From: Winogradskyella ursingii
GTDB lineage: Bacteria; Bacteroidota; Bacteroidia; Flavobacteriales; Flavobacteriaceae
Length of the DNA: 64,000 nt
Assembly (NCBI RefSeq): GCF_013403975.1
Contig: NZ_JABFDH010000003.1
Span: forward strand, 248,001 to 312,000
Direction: 5' to 3'
Shown in pieces: positions 51,137-60,810 of the stretch. Each line of letters starts with the position of its first letter. Position 1 is the stretch's first letter. The notes under the pieces were generated by a model. The model searched no databases. It worked only from the letters and a program-made list of their open reading frames with translations, and was not told the DNA's origin. The position numbers and the translations under genes were made by a program.

Positions 51137-51934
51137 TTGAAGCGACAATACCCTTTCGATCCTTTATTAAAACACCACCTTTTAATTGGCTTACTGTTAG
51201 CTATTTGGGTATTTGTGTTTCTCTATTTTTCAGAGCCGTTGGACGTCAATGAATTCACTGCTAGAGAAAAACTCATTTATCTACCAGCTTACAGTCTAAT
51301 TGCAGCACTACTATATATCATTAATCTGCCATTTCAAAATTGGATATACAAAAAATTGAAAAGCAATTGGTTTGTATTTAGCGAATTACTCTTCAATATA
51401 CTTTTCGTTGTTATAGGGATTGTTGCGCTTCGATTATTTTATTTGCAATTTATAATCGATTGGAATCCTAATGCGTATACATTAACCTATCATGTAGTAT
51501 CCATTATTTTACCTGCAATGCTAACTGTATTACCTATTGTCATTGTAGCGAGATTTGCATTTGGAAAATATCATGAAAAACGACTGGAAGATCAAAAAAT
51601 TGAAATTAAAGGAGAAGGTAATTATGAAGGTTTGAAGGTGCATTTAAATGAGGTTATCAGTATCAAATCATCCGATAATTATATTGAAGTGTATTATTTA
51701 TCCGGAAATGAAATGAAAAAAACTTTAATACGGAATAAACTTTCTGCCGTCGACGATGAGTTTCCTGAATTGCTTCGATCACATCGCTCTTTTTTAATAA
51801 ATCCATACCATTTTCAACAATGGAAAACCGAAAACGGTAAATTGACAATTCTTTTAAATCACAATATTAAAGTCCCGGTTTCCAAAACTTATCACGCTAC
51901 AATAAAAGCGCAGATTAATTCCGCCACAAACTAA
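51137..51934 (+). CDS. Membrane-anchored LytTR transcriptional regulator
   Basis: Four predicted membrane helices (about 12-32, 44-64, 78-98, 112-136) precede a LytTR DNA-binding domain (about 160-262: YEGLKVHLNEVISIKSSDNYIEVYYLSGNEMKKTLIR, HRSFLINPYHFQQWK). No receiver domain is present, so it is a one-component regulator sensing something at the membrane. The start is TTG at 51137, since no ATG precedes the first helix. Targets are not known; the next gene is a DUF5694 protein. Confidence 0.9.
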   Translation: MKRQYPFDPLLKHHLLIGLLLAIWVFVFLYFSEPLDVNEFTAREKLIYLPAYSLIAALLYIINLPFQNWIYKKLKSNWFVFSELLFNILFVVIGIVALRLFYLQFIIDWNPNAYTLTYHVVSIILPAMLTVLPIVIVARFAFGKYHEKRLEDQKIEIKGEGNYEGLKVHLNEVISIKSSDNYIEVYYLSGNEMKKTLIRNKLSAVDDEFPELLRSHRSFLINPYHFQQWKTENGKLTILLNHNIKVPVSKTYHATIKAQINSATN

Positions 51935-52029
51935 GGGCATTTCGCCCCAAACACCTATAATTATTGAATAAATGGAAGATTCTGAAATAGATTTGTTTCA
52001 GAAAGTTTAATCACAAAAACCATTTAATC

Positions 52030-52977
52030 ATGAAAAATTCATTCAGTTTTCTTCTCGTTCTATTCATTTCAATTTTCAATTTGAACGCTCAAGACGAGCA
52101 AAAAGAAATATTAATTGTAGGAAGTATGCACACGGTTCCTAAAATTGTAAAACATAGCTATAAGCCAATGTTAAGACGTGCCGTAAAATATAATCCAACT
52201 TCTATTTATGTAGAAAGTCCTATGGCTAACGATACATTGAGTTGGGAATATTTAAAAGATGGCTGGTCTAAAGGTTATAAAGCGTTTTATTACCTGTCCG
52301 ATTCCATTCAAAAAACATTTGAGCCTAATATTAATAAGTTCAATTCTATTCTCGAAAAATCCTTTTCTAAAATGACTAGAGAGGATTTAAACTTTATGAT
52401 TAATAGTTTTGCTTATAAAAGAGACAATGCTAATCATGAATTTTATACATATTTAAAAAATCACGGAAGTACAGGCGCAAAAAAGCCAACACGTCACGAA
52501 GATGGAGACTTAACCTTTAAGCTTGCTTTGAAACAAGGCATTAAACTATTAAAATCTATGGACGACCAGCGCACCAATGGAGATTACCACGAGGCATGGT
52601 CTAAATGTTCAAAAGAAGGTGCAGCCAATGGAAATAATGCCATAGTTAATAAGATGAACAAAGAGGATTATAACTCTGCTATTTTACCTTCCATTTTTAG
52701 AGGACTGGGAAAGCACGTTAATAAAAGAAAATCTTTAATGCGTTTGCACCAAATGAGTTCTTTCACCTATGTTAAGACTAAAACTGAAGGATGTACGGAT
52801 GGTGAGCGCTATTGGAATGAAAGAAACATGAGAATGGCCAGAAATATTGGTGATCAAGTAATGGCTTCAGATTCCAACAGGAATATCGTAATTGTTGGCG
52901 CCTCGCATGTTATTGGATTAGAACAGGAATTAAAAAACAATTACCCTAACATAAAAGTGGTTCTTGCTAGTGAATAA
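52030..52977 (+). CDS. DUF5694 secreted protein (TraB/EreA-like)
   Basis: A 20-residue signal peptide ends FNLNAQ. The body begins EILIVGSMHTVPKIVKHSYKPML and has YNPTSIYVESPMANDTLS, then closes with RNIGDQVMASDSNRNIVIVGASHVIGLEQEL. This pattern, a GSMH-like start and a GASH-like end separated by helices, is that of DUF5694, related to the EreA/ChaN-like or TraB hydrolase-like group. His residues in MHTVP and SHVIG suggest a metal or catalytic site. Substrate unknown. A terminator follows. Confidence 0.85.
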   Translation: MKNSFSFLLVLFISIFNLNAQDEQKEILIVGSMHTVPKIVKHSYKPMLRRAVKYNPTSIYVESPMANDTLSWEYLKDGWSKGYKAFYYLSDSIQKTFEPNINKFNSILEKSFSKMTREDLNFMINSFAYKRDNANHEFYTYLKNHGSTGAKKPTRHEDGDLTFKLALKQGIKLLKSMDDQRTNGDYHEAWSKCSKEGAANGNNAIVNKMNKEDYNSAILPSIFRGLGKHVNKRKSLMRLHQMSSFTYVKTKTEGCTDGERYWNERNMRMARNIGDQVMASDSNRNIVIVGASHVIGLEQELKNNYPNIKVVLASE

Positions 52978-53004
52978 ACTTTCATTTTTTTTCTACAAGA
53001 ATAT

Positions 53005-53041
53005 AGCTGTTACTATCTAAGGTAGTAGCAGCTTACTTTTT
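53005..53041 (+). terminator. Terminator after the DUF5694 gene
   Basis: AGCTGTTACTA and TAGTAGCAGCT pair (11 base pairs, one G-T) around a seven-base loop, followed by TACTTTTTCTC. It overlaps the stop codon of hisIE on the other strand. Confidence 0.78.
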
Positions 53042-53635
53042 CTCTCTTTGTTCTAAAACTGCAATCACATCCTTAATCTCAAACCCTTTAGCTTGCAATA
53101 GCATTAAGTAATGAAATAACAAATCTGCACTTTCTTCTAAAAACAATTCATCATTATTGTCTTTTGCTTCGATAACAACTTCAACAGCCTCCTCTCCTAC
53201 TTTTTGAGCAACTTTGTTGATACCTTTTGCAAATAGAGAAGCAACGTAAGACTTATCGGTATCTGCAGAATTAATGCGCGATGTAATGGTTTCTTCTAAT
53301 TTAGAAATAAATCCATACGATGCATCATTAGTTTCATTCCAACACGTATCCGAACCTTTGTGACATGTCGGACCTTTTGGGCTAACTTGAACTAACAACG
53401 TATCATTATCGCAATCTAGCTTTATGTCAACCAAATTCAAAACATTTCCGCTTTCTTCTCCTTTGGTCCAGATTCTGTTTTTAGTTCTACTGAAAAAAGT
53501 CACCAAGCCTGTTTCTTTCGTCTTTTCAAGTGCTTCTTTATTCATGTAGCCCAACATTAACACATTTTTGGTTGTTGCATCTTGAATTATTGCCGGCACT
53601 AAGCCATCGCTATTTTTATTAAAATCTATGTTCAT
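53033..53635 (-). CDS. hisIE: Bifunctional PRA-CH / PRA-PH (HisIE)
   Basis: Carries out histidine steps 2 and 3. The N-terminal HisI domain (1-105, phosphoribosyl-AMP cyclohydrolase) has FSRTKNRIWTKGEESGN, DIKLDCDNDTLLVQV and the metal-binding CHKGSDTCW. The C-terminal HisE domain (about 110-200, phosphoribosyl-ATP pyrophosphatase) has SYVASLFAKGINKVAQKVGEEAVEVVIEA and FLEESADLLFHYLMLL. It is the last gene of the his operon, as usual in Bacteroidota. Confidence 0.97.
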   Translation of the reverse strand: MNIDFNKNSDGLVPAIIQDATTKNVLMLGYMNKEALEKTKETGLVTFFSRTKNRIWTKGEESGNVLNLVDIKLDCDNDTLLVQVSPKGPTCHKGSDTCWNETNDASYGFISKLEETITSRINSADTDKSYVASLFAKGINKVAQKVGEEAVEVVIEAKDNNDELFLEESADLLFHYLMLLQAKGFEIKDVIAVLEQREKK

Positions 53636-53725
53636 TACAAAATTGTTTGTCCTTCCGAAGTAAATGCGGAATCCAATTAATTTATTTATCTCATTAAAAG
53701 ATGTTTCACCCTTATTAGAATGGCA

Positions 53726-54481
53726 TCAAATTCTCACAGGAATTTCCTGCTGTTTTAATTCTTTTTTTAATTCCGCAATAGGAATTTCACCAAAATGAAA
53801 CACACTTGCAGCCAAAGCCGCATCAGCCTTTCCCTCAATAAATGTATCTGAGAAATGCTGGATAGTTCCCGCTCCACCTGAAGCTATAATTGGGATATTC
53901 ACAATATCAGATAATTTTGCCAAAGCCTGGTTTGCAAATCCCGCTTTTGTACCATCGTGATCCATAGAGGTAAATAATATCTCACCAGCACCACGTTGCT
54001 CTACTTCAATTGCCCAATCAAATAAGTTGATTTTAGTCGGAATAGTTCCACCTGCCAAATGCACCAGCCATTCACCTTCCACTTGTTTGGCGTCAATGGC
54101 AACGACTATACATTGACTTCCAAATTTATCCGACAGTTCATTAATTAAATCTGGCCGTTTTACAGCCGAAGAGTTAATCGAAACCTTATCAGCGCCACAA
54201 TGCAAAAGTGCATCGACATCCTCAACCGAGGAAATTCCTCCTCCAACCGTAAACGGAATATTTACCTGTTCGGCAACTTGTAATACCATCTTGTGCATGG
54301 TTTTACGATTTTCTAAAGTAGCGGCGATATCTAAAAAAACCAATTCGTCAGCACCTAATTCTGCATACTGCTTGGCCAATACAACAGGATCGCCAGCGTC
54401 GCGTAGGTCAACAAAATTGACACCCTTTACCGTGCGGCCATTTTTAATATCCAAGCATGGTATAATTCTTTTTGTTAGCAT
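53726..54481 (-). CDS. hisF: Imidazole glycerol phosphate synthase, cyclase subunit
   Basis: HisF joins ammonia from HisH to PRFAR, giving IGP and AICAR. The TIM barrel begins [23 protein letters not shown], contains catalytic Asp11 (in PCLDIKNG) and Asp130-type residue in VVAIDAKQV, and has phosphate motifs [11 protein letters not shown] and [13 protein letters not shown]. An upstream ATG in frame (54499) would add six residues; family proteins start at [11 protein letters not shown], so 54481 is used. It lies between hisA and hisIE. Confidence 0.97.
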   Translation of the reverse strand: MLTKRIIPCLDIKNGRTVKGVNFVDLRDAGDPVVLAKQYAELGADELVFLDIAATLENRKTMHKMVLQVAEQVNIPFTVGGGISSVEDVDALLHCGADKVSINSSAVKRPDLINELSDKFGSQCIVVAIDAKQVEGEWLVHLAGGTIPTKINLFDWAIEVEQRGAGEILFTSMDHDGTKAGFANQALAKLSDIVNIPIIASGGAGTIQHFSDTFIEGKADAALAASVFHFGEIPIAELKKELKQQEIPVRI

Positions 54482-54581
54482 ATGCATTATTTTAGTCATT
54501 GAGAGTACGAAATAAAAGTCAGTTCTTTAATTAAAACAGATTGCTTTACTCTATTGCCTGGATCACAATGACATTTTCATT

Positions 54582-55316
54582 TTATATAAATTTTTCCAAT
54601 TCTTTCAGAGTAATGCGGTTTTCATAAATCGCTTTACCGATAATCACACCTTCGCAACCAATTTCGTTTAAATTTTCTAAATCGTTCAATCCTGAAACAC
54701 CTCCTGAAGCTATTAGTTTAATTGATTGCACTCCACTACTATTACTGCATTCCTTAATGATATTTTTGTAAAGTTCAATTGAAGGACCTTCTAACATACC
54801 ATCTTTAGAAATATCGGTGCAAATCACATATTTAATTCCCTTTTTCTGATAATCCTTAATGAATGAAATTACTTCTTCCTTGCTATTATCCTGCCAACCA
54901 TTAATTGCAATTTTACCATCGTTGCTATCAGCTCCCAAAATTATCTTCTGAGATCCGTATTTATCTAACCATCCCTCAAATGTTTCTCTATCATTAACAG
55001 CTATACTTCCACCTGTAATTTGTCGTGCACCACAATTAAAAGCAACATTTAAATCTTCATTGGATTTTAACCCTCCACCAAAATCAATTTTTAAAGCGGT
55101 TTTTGATGCCAACTGCTCCAACACTTTATAGTTAACGATATGTTTAGCTTTTGCGCCGTCTAAATCCACCAAGTGCAAATACTCGATTCCTGCATCCTCA
55201 AAGGCCTTCGCTACTTCAAGTGGATTTTCATTATATATTTTTTTTGTATCGTAATCCCCTTTGGTTAAGCGAACACATTTACCTTCAATTATGTCTATGG
55301 CTGGTATAATTCTCAT
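54582..55316 (-). CDS. hisA: ProFAR isomerase
   Basis: HisA opens the ribose ring of ProFAR (Amadori rearrangement). The barrel begins [22 protein letters not shown] with catalytic Asp8, and holds [33 protein letters not shown] with the second catalytic Asp, and [13 protein letters not shown]. At 244 aa it is complete. Between hisH and hisF in the operon. Confidence 0.97.
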   Translation of the reverse strand: MRIIPAIDIIEGKCVRLTKGDYDTKKIYNENPLEVAKAFEDAGIEYLHLVDLDGAKAKHIVNYKVLEQLASKTALKIDFGGGLKSNEDLNVAFNCGARQITGGSIAVNDRETFEGWLDKYGSQKIILGADSNDGKIAINGWQDNSKEEVISFIKDYQKKGIKYVICTDISKDGMLEGPSIELYKNIIKECSNSSGVQSIKLIASGGVSGLNDLENLNEIGCEGVIIGKAIYENRITLKELEKFI

Positions 55317-55380
55317 TCTTTTTGGCTTTTACCTTCCTACCGTTAACCAGAAGTATATGGCTAATAGCAAAATGTTTTAT

Positions 55381-55962
55381 TTATATTTTTAAAAAATTTT
55401 TCAAAATTTGCTCTCCCGCTTTACTGCTTTTTTCTGGGTGAAACTGTACTCCAAAAAAGTTATCTTTTTCTAAGGCTGAAGCGTAATTCATTTCATATAA
55501 TGAAGTTGCAATTGCCTCATCACACATTTCAGCATAATAACTATGCACAAGGTACATGTATTCTTCTTCTTGGATTCCTTTAAATAGATCAGATTTTAAA
55601 TTTGAAATTGTATTCCATCCCATTTGAGGGACTTTTACTTTGTTGGAAAAACGCTTAACATTTACATTGAAAATTCCTAAACCATTTGTATTACCTTCTT
55701 CGGAATGGTTGCACATTAACTGCATGCCTAAGCATATGCCCAAAACAGGCTGTTTCAGGTTCGGAATTAGAGTGTCCAAACCACTTTCCTTCAACTTTTT
55801 CATGGCACTACTCGCCTCACCAACTCCAGGGAAAATCACTTTGTCAGCAGCTATTATCTTATCGGAATCACTAGAAAGTTCTGCATTGTAACCCAAACGT
55901 TGAAATGCAAATTGAATACTTTTAATATTGCCAGCTCCGTAATTGACTATTTTTATGTTCAT
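55381..55962 (-). CDS. hisH: Imidazole glycerol phosphate synthase, glutaminase subunit
   Basis: HisH releases ammonia from glutamine for HisF. It is a class I glutamine amidotransferase: IVNYGAGNIKSI at the start, nucleophile Cys in GICLGMQLM, and the catalytic His/Glu in FFGVQFHPEKSSKAG. All three residues are present in the 193-aa protein. Between hisB and hisA in the operon. Confidence 0.97.
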   Translation of the reverse strand: MNIKIVNYGAGNIKSIQFAFQRLGYNAELSSDSDKIIAADKVIFPGVGEASSAMKKLKESGLDTLIPNLKQPVLGICLGMQLMCNHSEEGNTNGLGIFNVNVKRFSNKVKVPQMGWNTISNLKSDLFKGIQEEEYMYLVHSYYAEMCDEAIATSLYEMNYASALEKDNFFGVQFHPEKSSKAGEQILKNFLKI

Positions 55963-56045
55963 AGTTATTTTTACTTGTGATGTCGAACGAATGTGGGAAA
56001 TCTTGTTTTAAGATTCTATATCACTTCAATCTGTCGGAATGATTT

Positions 56046-57182
56046 TTACAACACACCTTTTGTTGAAGGCAAAATCATTTTTTCAATATCTTGTTTTACA
56101 GCCATCTTAATAGCTTTTGCAAATGCTTTAAAGATTGCCTCAATCTTATGATGCTCATTTGTGCCTTCACATTTAATATTTAAATTGCATTTGGCTCCAT
56201 CGGTAAAGGATTTAAAGAAATGGTAAAACATTTCGGTTGGCATTTTACCAATCATTTCCCGTTTAAAGTCGGCTTCCCAAACCAACCAATTTCTACCACC
56301 AAAATCAATGGACACTTGTGCCAGACAATCGTCCATTGGTAGGCTAAATCCATAGCGTTCTATTCCCAACTTGTTGCCTAATGTCATGGCAAACACTTCT
56401 CCTAAAGCTATCGCTGTGTCTTCAATAGTGTGATGCTCATCGACCTCTAAATCTCCATCAACTTTAATGGTTAAATCCATTTGACCGTGACGTGCAATTT
56501 GGTCCAACATGTGATCAAAAAATGCGATGCCAGTATTAATATCGCTTTTTCCTGTTCCGTCTAAATTGAGCTCTATTTTGATTTTTGTTTCATTGGTGTT
56601 ACGCTCTACATTCCCAACGCGTTCCGTGGTTTTGAGAAATGTATAAATTTCCTTCCAATCATTAGTTTCTAATGCAATAAATTGCTGTAATTCCGAATTG
56701 TCAACAGTTACTTCGTCTGTCCCTAAATTGGTGTTATCGTTTATAAATATACCTTTTGCACCTAAATTTTTAGCCAATTCCACATCGGTCAATCGATCAC
56801 CTATCACAAATGAATTTGCCAAGTCATAATCCTCGGAAAAATATTTAGTCAACAATCCAGTATTGGGTTTGCGAGTTGGCGCATTGTCCTTAGCGAAAGT
56901 TCTGTCTATAAATTGTTCTTTAAACTTCACACCTTCGGCTTCAAAAGTTTTTAAAACAAAATTATGTACTGGCCAAAAGGTCGCTTCTGGATAAACCTCC
57001 GTTCCCAGACCATCTTGATTGGTAATCATTACGATTTCAAAATTAAGTTCTGTCGCTATTTTACTTAAATATTGAAATACCTTCGGATAGAACTCCAATT
57101 TTTCAAATGAGTCGATTTGCTCATCAGCCGGTTCTTTAATTAATGTACCGTCTCTGTCTATAAATAATACTGGTTTTTTCAT
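56046..57182 (-). CDS. hisB: Bifunctional histidinol-phosphatase / IGP dehydratase
   Basis: The N-terminal HAD phosphatase (1-165) starts [16 protein letters not shown], with nucleophile Asp9 and acid/base Asp11 in F-I-D-R-D-G. The C-terminal IGP dehydratase (about 185-378) has the manganese motifs [30 protein letters not shown] and [16 protein letters not shown]. This fusion is usual in Bacteroidota and gamma-proteobacteria. An in-frame ATG 12 bases upstream is less likely; MKKPVLFID is the normal start. Confidence 0.96.
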   Translation of the reverse strand: MKKPVLFIDRDGTLIKEPADEQIDSFEKLEFYPKVFQYLSKIATELNFEIVMITNQDGLGTEVYPEATFWPVHNFVLKTFEAEGVKFKEQFIDRTFAKDNAPTRKPNTGLLTKYFSEDYDLANSFVIGDRLTDVELAKNLGAKGIFINDNTNLGTDEVTVDNSELQQFIALETNDWKEIYTFLKTTERVGNVERNTNETKIKIELNLDGTGKSDINTGIAFFDHMLDQIARHGQMDLTIKVDGDLEVDEHHTIEDTAIALGEVFAMTLGNKLGIERYGFSLPMDDCLAQVSIDFGGRNWLVWEADFKREMIGKMPTEMFYHFFKSFTDGAKCNLNIKCEGTNEHHKIEAIFKAFAKAIKMAVKQDIEKMILPSTKGVL

Positions 57183-57289
57183 AGTCTTAATCATTCCTAT
57201 ATATCATTTATCGCTCAAGATAAACTATGGCAGGAATCTGTTTATATTTTCTTAATTGTGATTTCCGCATCAAGTGCGTAATGACAATC

Positions 57290-58339
57290 TCAATTTAATT
57301 TTTCTAAAATTTTTACTAACCTTTGATTTTCATCTTTAGTTCCAACTGTGAACCGCAAACAATTTTCACACAAAGGCTGTGTCGTTCTGTTTCTCACCAC
57401 TACTCCCTTTTGCACCAATTCTTTATAACGTTTATTGGCATTGTCCACTTTGGCCAGTATGAAATTAGCATCGGAAGGGTAAACATTTTCAACTACCGAA
57501 ATGGTTTTTAATTCATCCATTAATTTATTTCGCTCACTTAGAATTTCTTCAATTTCATTATTAACTTTTTGAGTTGAATTTAGACGCTCTAACGCTGTAT
57601 TTTGGGTGAGCTGATTGATATTGTATGGTGGCTTAATTTTGTTTAACACTGAAATAATTTCGGTAGAAGCATAACAAATTCCCAATCGAATTCCTGCTAA
57701 ACCATAGGCTTTTGATAGCGTTTGTGTGATGATTAAATTCGGAAAATCATTTAATCGATTTAACCAACTTTCTTCATTTGAAAAATCAATATAAGCTTCA
57801 TCAACTACAACAATGCCTTCAAAATTTTTAATTAAATTTTCAATTTTTGAAGCTTCAAAACTATTTGCTGTTGGATTATTGGGTGAACAAATGAATAATA
57901 ATTTCGAATTTTTATTCTGCGCATTTAAAATAGCTTCAACATTCGGTTCAAAATCTTTATTGAGAAGCACTTCTTGAATACCTATAGCGTTAAGATTTGC
58001 TAAAACATTATACATACCGTATGTTGGTGGGAGTGTGATAACGTTATCTTTATTTGGATCACAAAAAGCCCTGAATATTAAATCAAGAACTTCATCGCTA
58101 CCATTACCCAACAGGATTTGGTTGGTTGGGACACCTTTTAATTCTGACAGAACGTTCTTTACCTTTGTTTGCTGAGGGTCTGGATAACGATTAACATCTG
58201 TCTCAAACGGATTTTCATTGGCATCGATAAATACCATATCCGTATTAACCTCTTGGTATTCATCGCGCGCTGACGAATAAGGTTTAATGTTTTTAATGTT
58301 CTCCCTTAAGAGATTATTTATCTTGAATTTTTGTTTCAT
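57290..58339 (-). CDS. hisC: Histidinol-phosphate aminotransferase
   Basis: A PLP enzyme converting imidazole-acetol phosphate to histidinol phosphate. The class II aminotransferase pattern is clear: IDANENPF, GNGSDEVLDLIFRAFCDP, CSPNNPTANSF, VVDEAYIDFS, and the PLP lysine in TQTLSKAYGLAGIRLG, then NFILAKV and RNRTTQPLCENCLRFTVGT with the substrate-binding Arg. 349 aa, complete. Between hisD and hisB. Confidence 0.97.
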   Translation of the reverse strand: MKQKFKINNLLRENIKNIKPYSSARDEYQEVNTDMVFIDANENPFETDVNRYPDPQQTKVKNVLSELKGVPTNQILLGNGSDEVLDLIFRAFCDPNKDNVITLPPTYGMYNVLANLNAIGIQEVLLNKDFEPNVEAILNAQNKNSKLLFICSPNNPTANSFEASKIENLIKNFEGIVVVDEAYIDFSNEESWLNRLNDFPNLIITQTLSKAYGLAGIRLGICYASTEIISVLNKIKPPYNINQLTQNTALERLNSTQKVNNEIEEILSERNKLMDELKTISVVENVYPSDANFILAKVDNANKRYKELVQKGVVVRNRTTQPLCENCLRFTVGTKDENQRLVKILEKLN

Positions 58340-58419
58340 TTTTAATACTTCTACATAGCTCTACTGAGTCTGTCGATAAAGTTTTTCTTGTTTAACGAAA
58401 TAACTGTAAGTAAGGTGAT

Positions 58420-59709
58420 TTAATTTTTTTCTAATTCCTTAAGTCGTAAAGTTACTGCATGTTTATGAGCCTGTAACCCTTCGGCCTCAGCCATTAATTC
58501 TATGGCATTCCCAATATTCTGAATTCCTTTTTTGCTAATTTTCTGAAAGGTCATGTTTTTTTGAAAACTATCTAAATTTACACCTGAATATGCTTTTGAA
58601 AATCCATTGGTAGGTAAGGTATGATTAGTGCCAGAAGCATAATCTCCTGCACTTTCTGGAGTATAGTTTCCAATAAAAACTGAACCTGCGTTTCCTATAT
58701 TCTCAACAAAAAAATCGTTGTTTTCAGTGGCTACGATAAAGTGTTCAGGACCGTAACTATCGATTAAATCTAAAGCTATTTCAAAATTATCGACTACTAT
58801 TAATTTTGAATTGGAAATTGCATCTCTTGCCATGACTTTTCTTGGTAAATCTTCCAATTGCTTTTCAACTTCAAGATTAACATGCACTGCCAATGCTTTT
58901 GAAGTAGTAACTAATATTACTTGGCTGTCGCTCCCATGTTCGGCTTGACTTAATAAATCAGACGCTACAAATCCAACATTTGCTGTTTCATCTGCCATTA
59001 CCAAAAGTTCGCTTGGACCTGCTGGCATGTCAATAGCAACACCATATTTAGTAGCTAATTGTTTTGCCACGGTTACAAATTGATTTCCTGGTCCGAAAAT
59101 TTTATATACCTGCGGAATGGTTTTAGTCCCAAATGTTAATCCGGCAATCGCCTGAATGCCTCCTGTTTTTATAATTTTGGTAGCTCCACATAAATCTGCA
59201 GCAAATAAAATTTCATCCGCTATTTTACCTTCTTTATTTGGTGGAGAGCACAATACAATTTCCTTGCATCCAGCTATTTTTGCGGGAATAACCAACATTA
59301 AAACCGTTGAAAATAAAGGAGCAGTACCACCCGGAATATACAAACCAACTTTTTGAATTGGACGTTTTTCTTGCCAACATTCTACTCCTTCCATGGTTTC
59401 TACATGGACTTTATCTGTTTGTTGAGCTTTGTGAAATTTTTCAATATTTGATTTTGCTAATTGTATAGCTCTTTTAAGTTCTTTTGAAACATTATTTATA
59501 GCTTCATGAATCTCAACTGATGTAACTACGTTATCCTGAAGTTCAACACCATCAAATTTTAAGGTATATTTTTCAATTGCTTTATCACCTTGAGACTTGA
59601 CCTCATTAAAGATTTGATTAACGGTAGATTCAATTTCATCAAGCGCTTTAGTTGGTCTTTTTAATATTTCTGGCCAAACCTTCTTATCTGGATTTTCGTA
59701 TAATTTCAT
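58420..59709 (-). CDS. hisD: Histidinol dehydrogenase
   Basis: Oxidises histidinol to histidine in two NAD-dependent steps using zinc. Landmarks: GLYIPGGTAPLFSTVLM, GPGNQFVTVAKQLA, DMPAGPSELLVMAD, SDLLSQAEHGSDSQVILVT (zinc and catalytic residues) and YGPEHFIVA. The frame extends upstream over the end of hisG, but the ATG at 59709 (MKLYENPDKKVWPEI) follows the hisG stop by one base and is the normal start. Confidence 0.97.
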   Translation of the reverse strand: MKLYENPDKKVWPEILKRPTKALDEIESTVNQIFNEVKSQGDKAIEKYTLKFDGVELQDNVVTSVEIHEAINNVSKELKRAIQLAKSNIEKFHKAQQTDKVHVETMEGVECWQEKRPIQKVGLYIPGGTAPLFSTVLMLVIPAKIAGCKEIVLCSPPNKEGKIADEILFAADLCGATKIIKTGGIQAIAGLTFGTKTIPQVYKIFGPGNQFVTVAKQLATKYGVAIDMPAGPSELLVMADETANVGFVASDLLSQAEHGSDSQVILVTTSKALAVHVNLEVEKQLEDLPRKVMARDAISNSKLIVVDNFEIALDLIDSYGPEHFIVATENNDFFVENIGNAGSVFIGNYTPESAGDYASGTNHTLPTNGFSKAYSGVNLDSFQKNMTFQKISKKGIQNIGNAIELMAEAEGLQAHKHAVTLRLKELEKN

Positions 59710-59710
59710 A

Positions 59711-60568
59711 TTACAACACCATATTTTCAATCGGACATACCAAAATACCTTCTGCCCCATTGGCTTTTAGCTCATCAATGACATTCCAAAAATCATTCTT
59801 ATTAATTACTGAATGAATTGAACTCCAGCCTTCTTGTGCTAAGGGTAAAACTGTTGGGCTCTTCATGCCAGGTAAAATATTAATAATGGCCTCCAAATTA
59901 TCATTTGGAGCATTAAGCAATACATATTTGTTTTCTCTACCTCTTAAAACAGATTTTAATCTAAACTGAAGCTTATCTATTCGTTCCTGATTTTCTTTTG
60001 AAATTTGAGGAGATGTTGCTAAAACTGCTTCAGATTGAAGCAACACCTCTACTTCTTTTAAACCGTTTTTAAACAGCGTGCTACCGCTCGAAACAATATC
60101 GCAAATACCATCTGCTAACCCAATGTTAGGTGCAATTTCAACCGAACCGTTAATGATGTGAAGGTTGGCTTTCACTCCTGCCTTTTCTAAAAATTGATTA
60201 ACTGTATTTGGATATGAGGTGGCTATGCGCTTACCCTCTAAATCTTTCAAACTTTTAGCTTTGGAAGCTTTTGGAACTGCAATGGATACTTTGCATTTTG
60301 AAAAGCCCAATCGCTCTACAATGCTTATATCGTGTCCTTTTTCTATCAATACATTTTCTCCGATGATAGCTGCATCAACCACTCCATCTCTTAAATATTG
60401 TGGAATATCACCATTTCTCAAATAAAATACTTCTAAAGGGAAATTACGTGCCGATGCTTTTAATTGGTCTTTTCCGTTGTCTATAGAGATTCCTATCTCC
60501 TTAAGAATCATCATGGAGTCTTCGTGTAAACGTCCCGATTTTTGTACTGCAATTTTTAGTTTGTTCAT
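59711..60568 (-). CDS. hisG: ATP phosphoribosyltransferase (long form)
   Basis: First enzyme of histidine biosynthesis. The long HisG starts KLKIAVQKSGRLHEDSMMIL, then YLRDGVVDAAIIGENVLIEKG, then the PRPP-binding segment LADGICDIVSSGSTLFKNGL, and ends in the regulatory ACT-like domain (about 210-285), which gives histidine feedback. At 285 aa it is of the long HisZ-independent class. The start MNKLKIAV at 60568 is preferred over an in-frame ATG 21 bases upstream. Expression is probably controlled by the leader and attenuator just upstream. Confidence 0.97.
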   Translation of the reverse strand: MNKLKIAVQKSGRLHEDSMMILKEIGISIDNGKDQLKASARNFPLEVFYLRNGDIPQYLRDGVVDAAIIGENVLIEKGHDISIVERLGFSKCKVSIAVPKASKAKSLKDLEGKRIATSYPNTVNQFLEKAGVKANLHIINGSVEIAPNIGLADGICDIVSSGSTLFKNGLKEVEVLLQSEAVLATSPQISKENQERIDKLQFRLKSVLRGRENKYVLLNAPNDNLEAIINILPGMKSPTVLPLAQEGWSSIHSVINKNDFWNVIDELKANGAEGILVCPIENMVL

Positions 60569-60611
60569 TTTAGTTTCAATAGTGTTCAAGATTTCAAAGT
60601 GGTTTTTGAAA

Positions 60612-60648
60612 ACAAAAAACCCGAATGAAATCTCAAACGGGTTTTTAA
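60612..60648 (-). terminator. Attenuator terminator of the his operon
   Basis: On the minus strand AAAACCCG and CGGGTTTT pair around a 14-base loop and are followed by TTTG. It lies between the His-rich leader peptide and hisG, 44 bases before the hisG start, as expected for transcription attenuation. Confidence 0.85.
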
Positions 60649-60679
60649 AATATATTTTTTGAATTTATTCAATACATTT

Positions 60680-60733
60680 TCACCTCGCTTGAGCGATGAT
60701 ATGAAAATGATGATGTGTTTGAATAAATGTCAT
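60680..60733 (-). CDS. hisL: Histidine operon leader peptide, 17 aa
   Basis: The ATG-to-TGA frame encodes MTFIQTHHHFHIIAQAR, with four His codons in five. Its end overlaps a small dyad, TCGCT/AGCGA (bases 60682-60693 region), usable as a pause or competing hairpin. The attenuator terminator lies about 30 bases further. Ribosome stalling at the His codons when charged tRNA-His is scarce would let transcription pass into hisG. Too short for ORF tracks; the His run, position and terminator together make the call. Confidence 0.85.
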   Translation of the reverse strand: MTFIQTHHHFHIIAQAR

Positions 60734-60810
60734 TTTATTTTTTGTCTGAGCAAAGATTGTGAAAATAAATTTAAAATTCCTAATCGATACTCATTAATTT
60801 TTTGTTAAGA

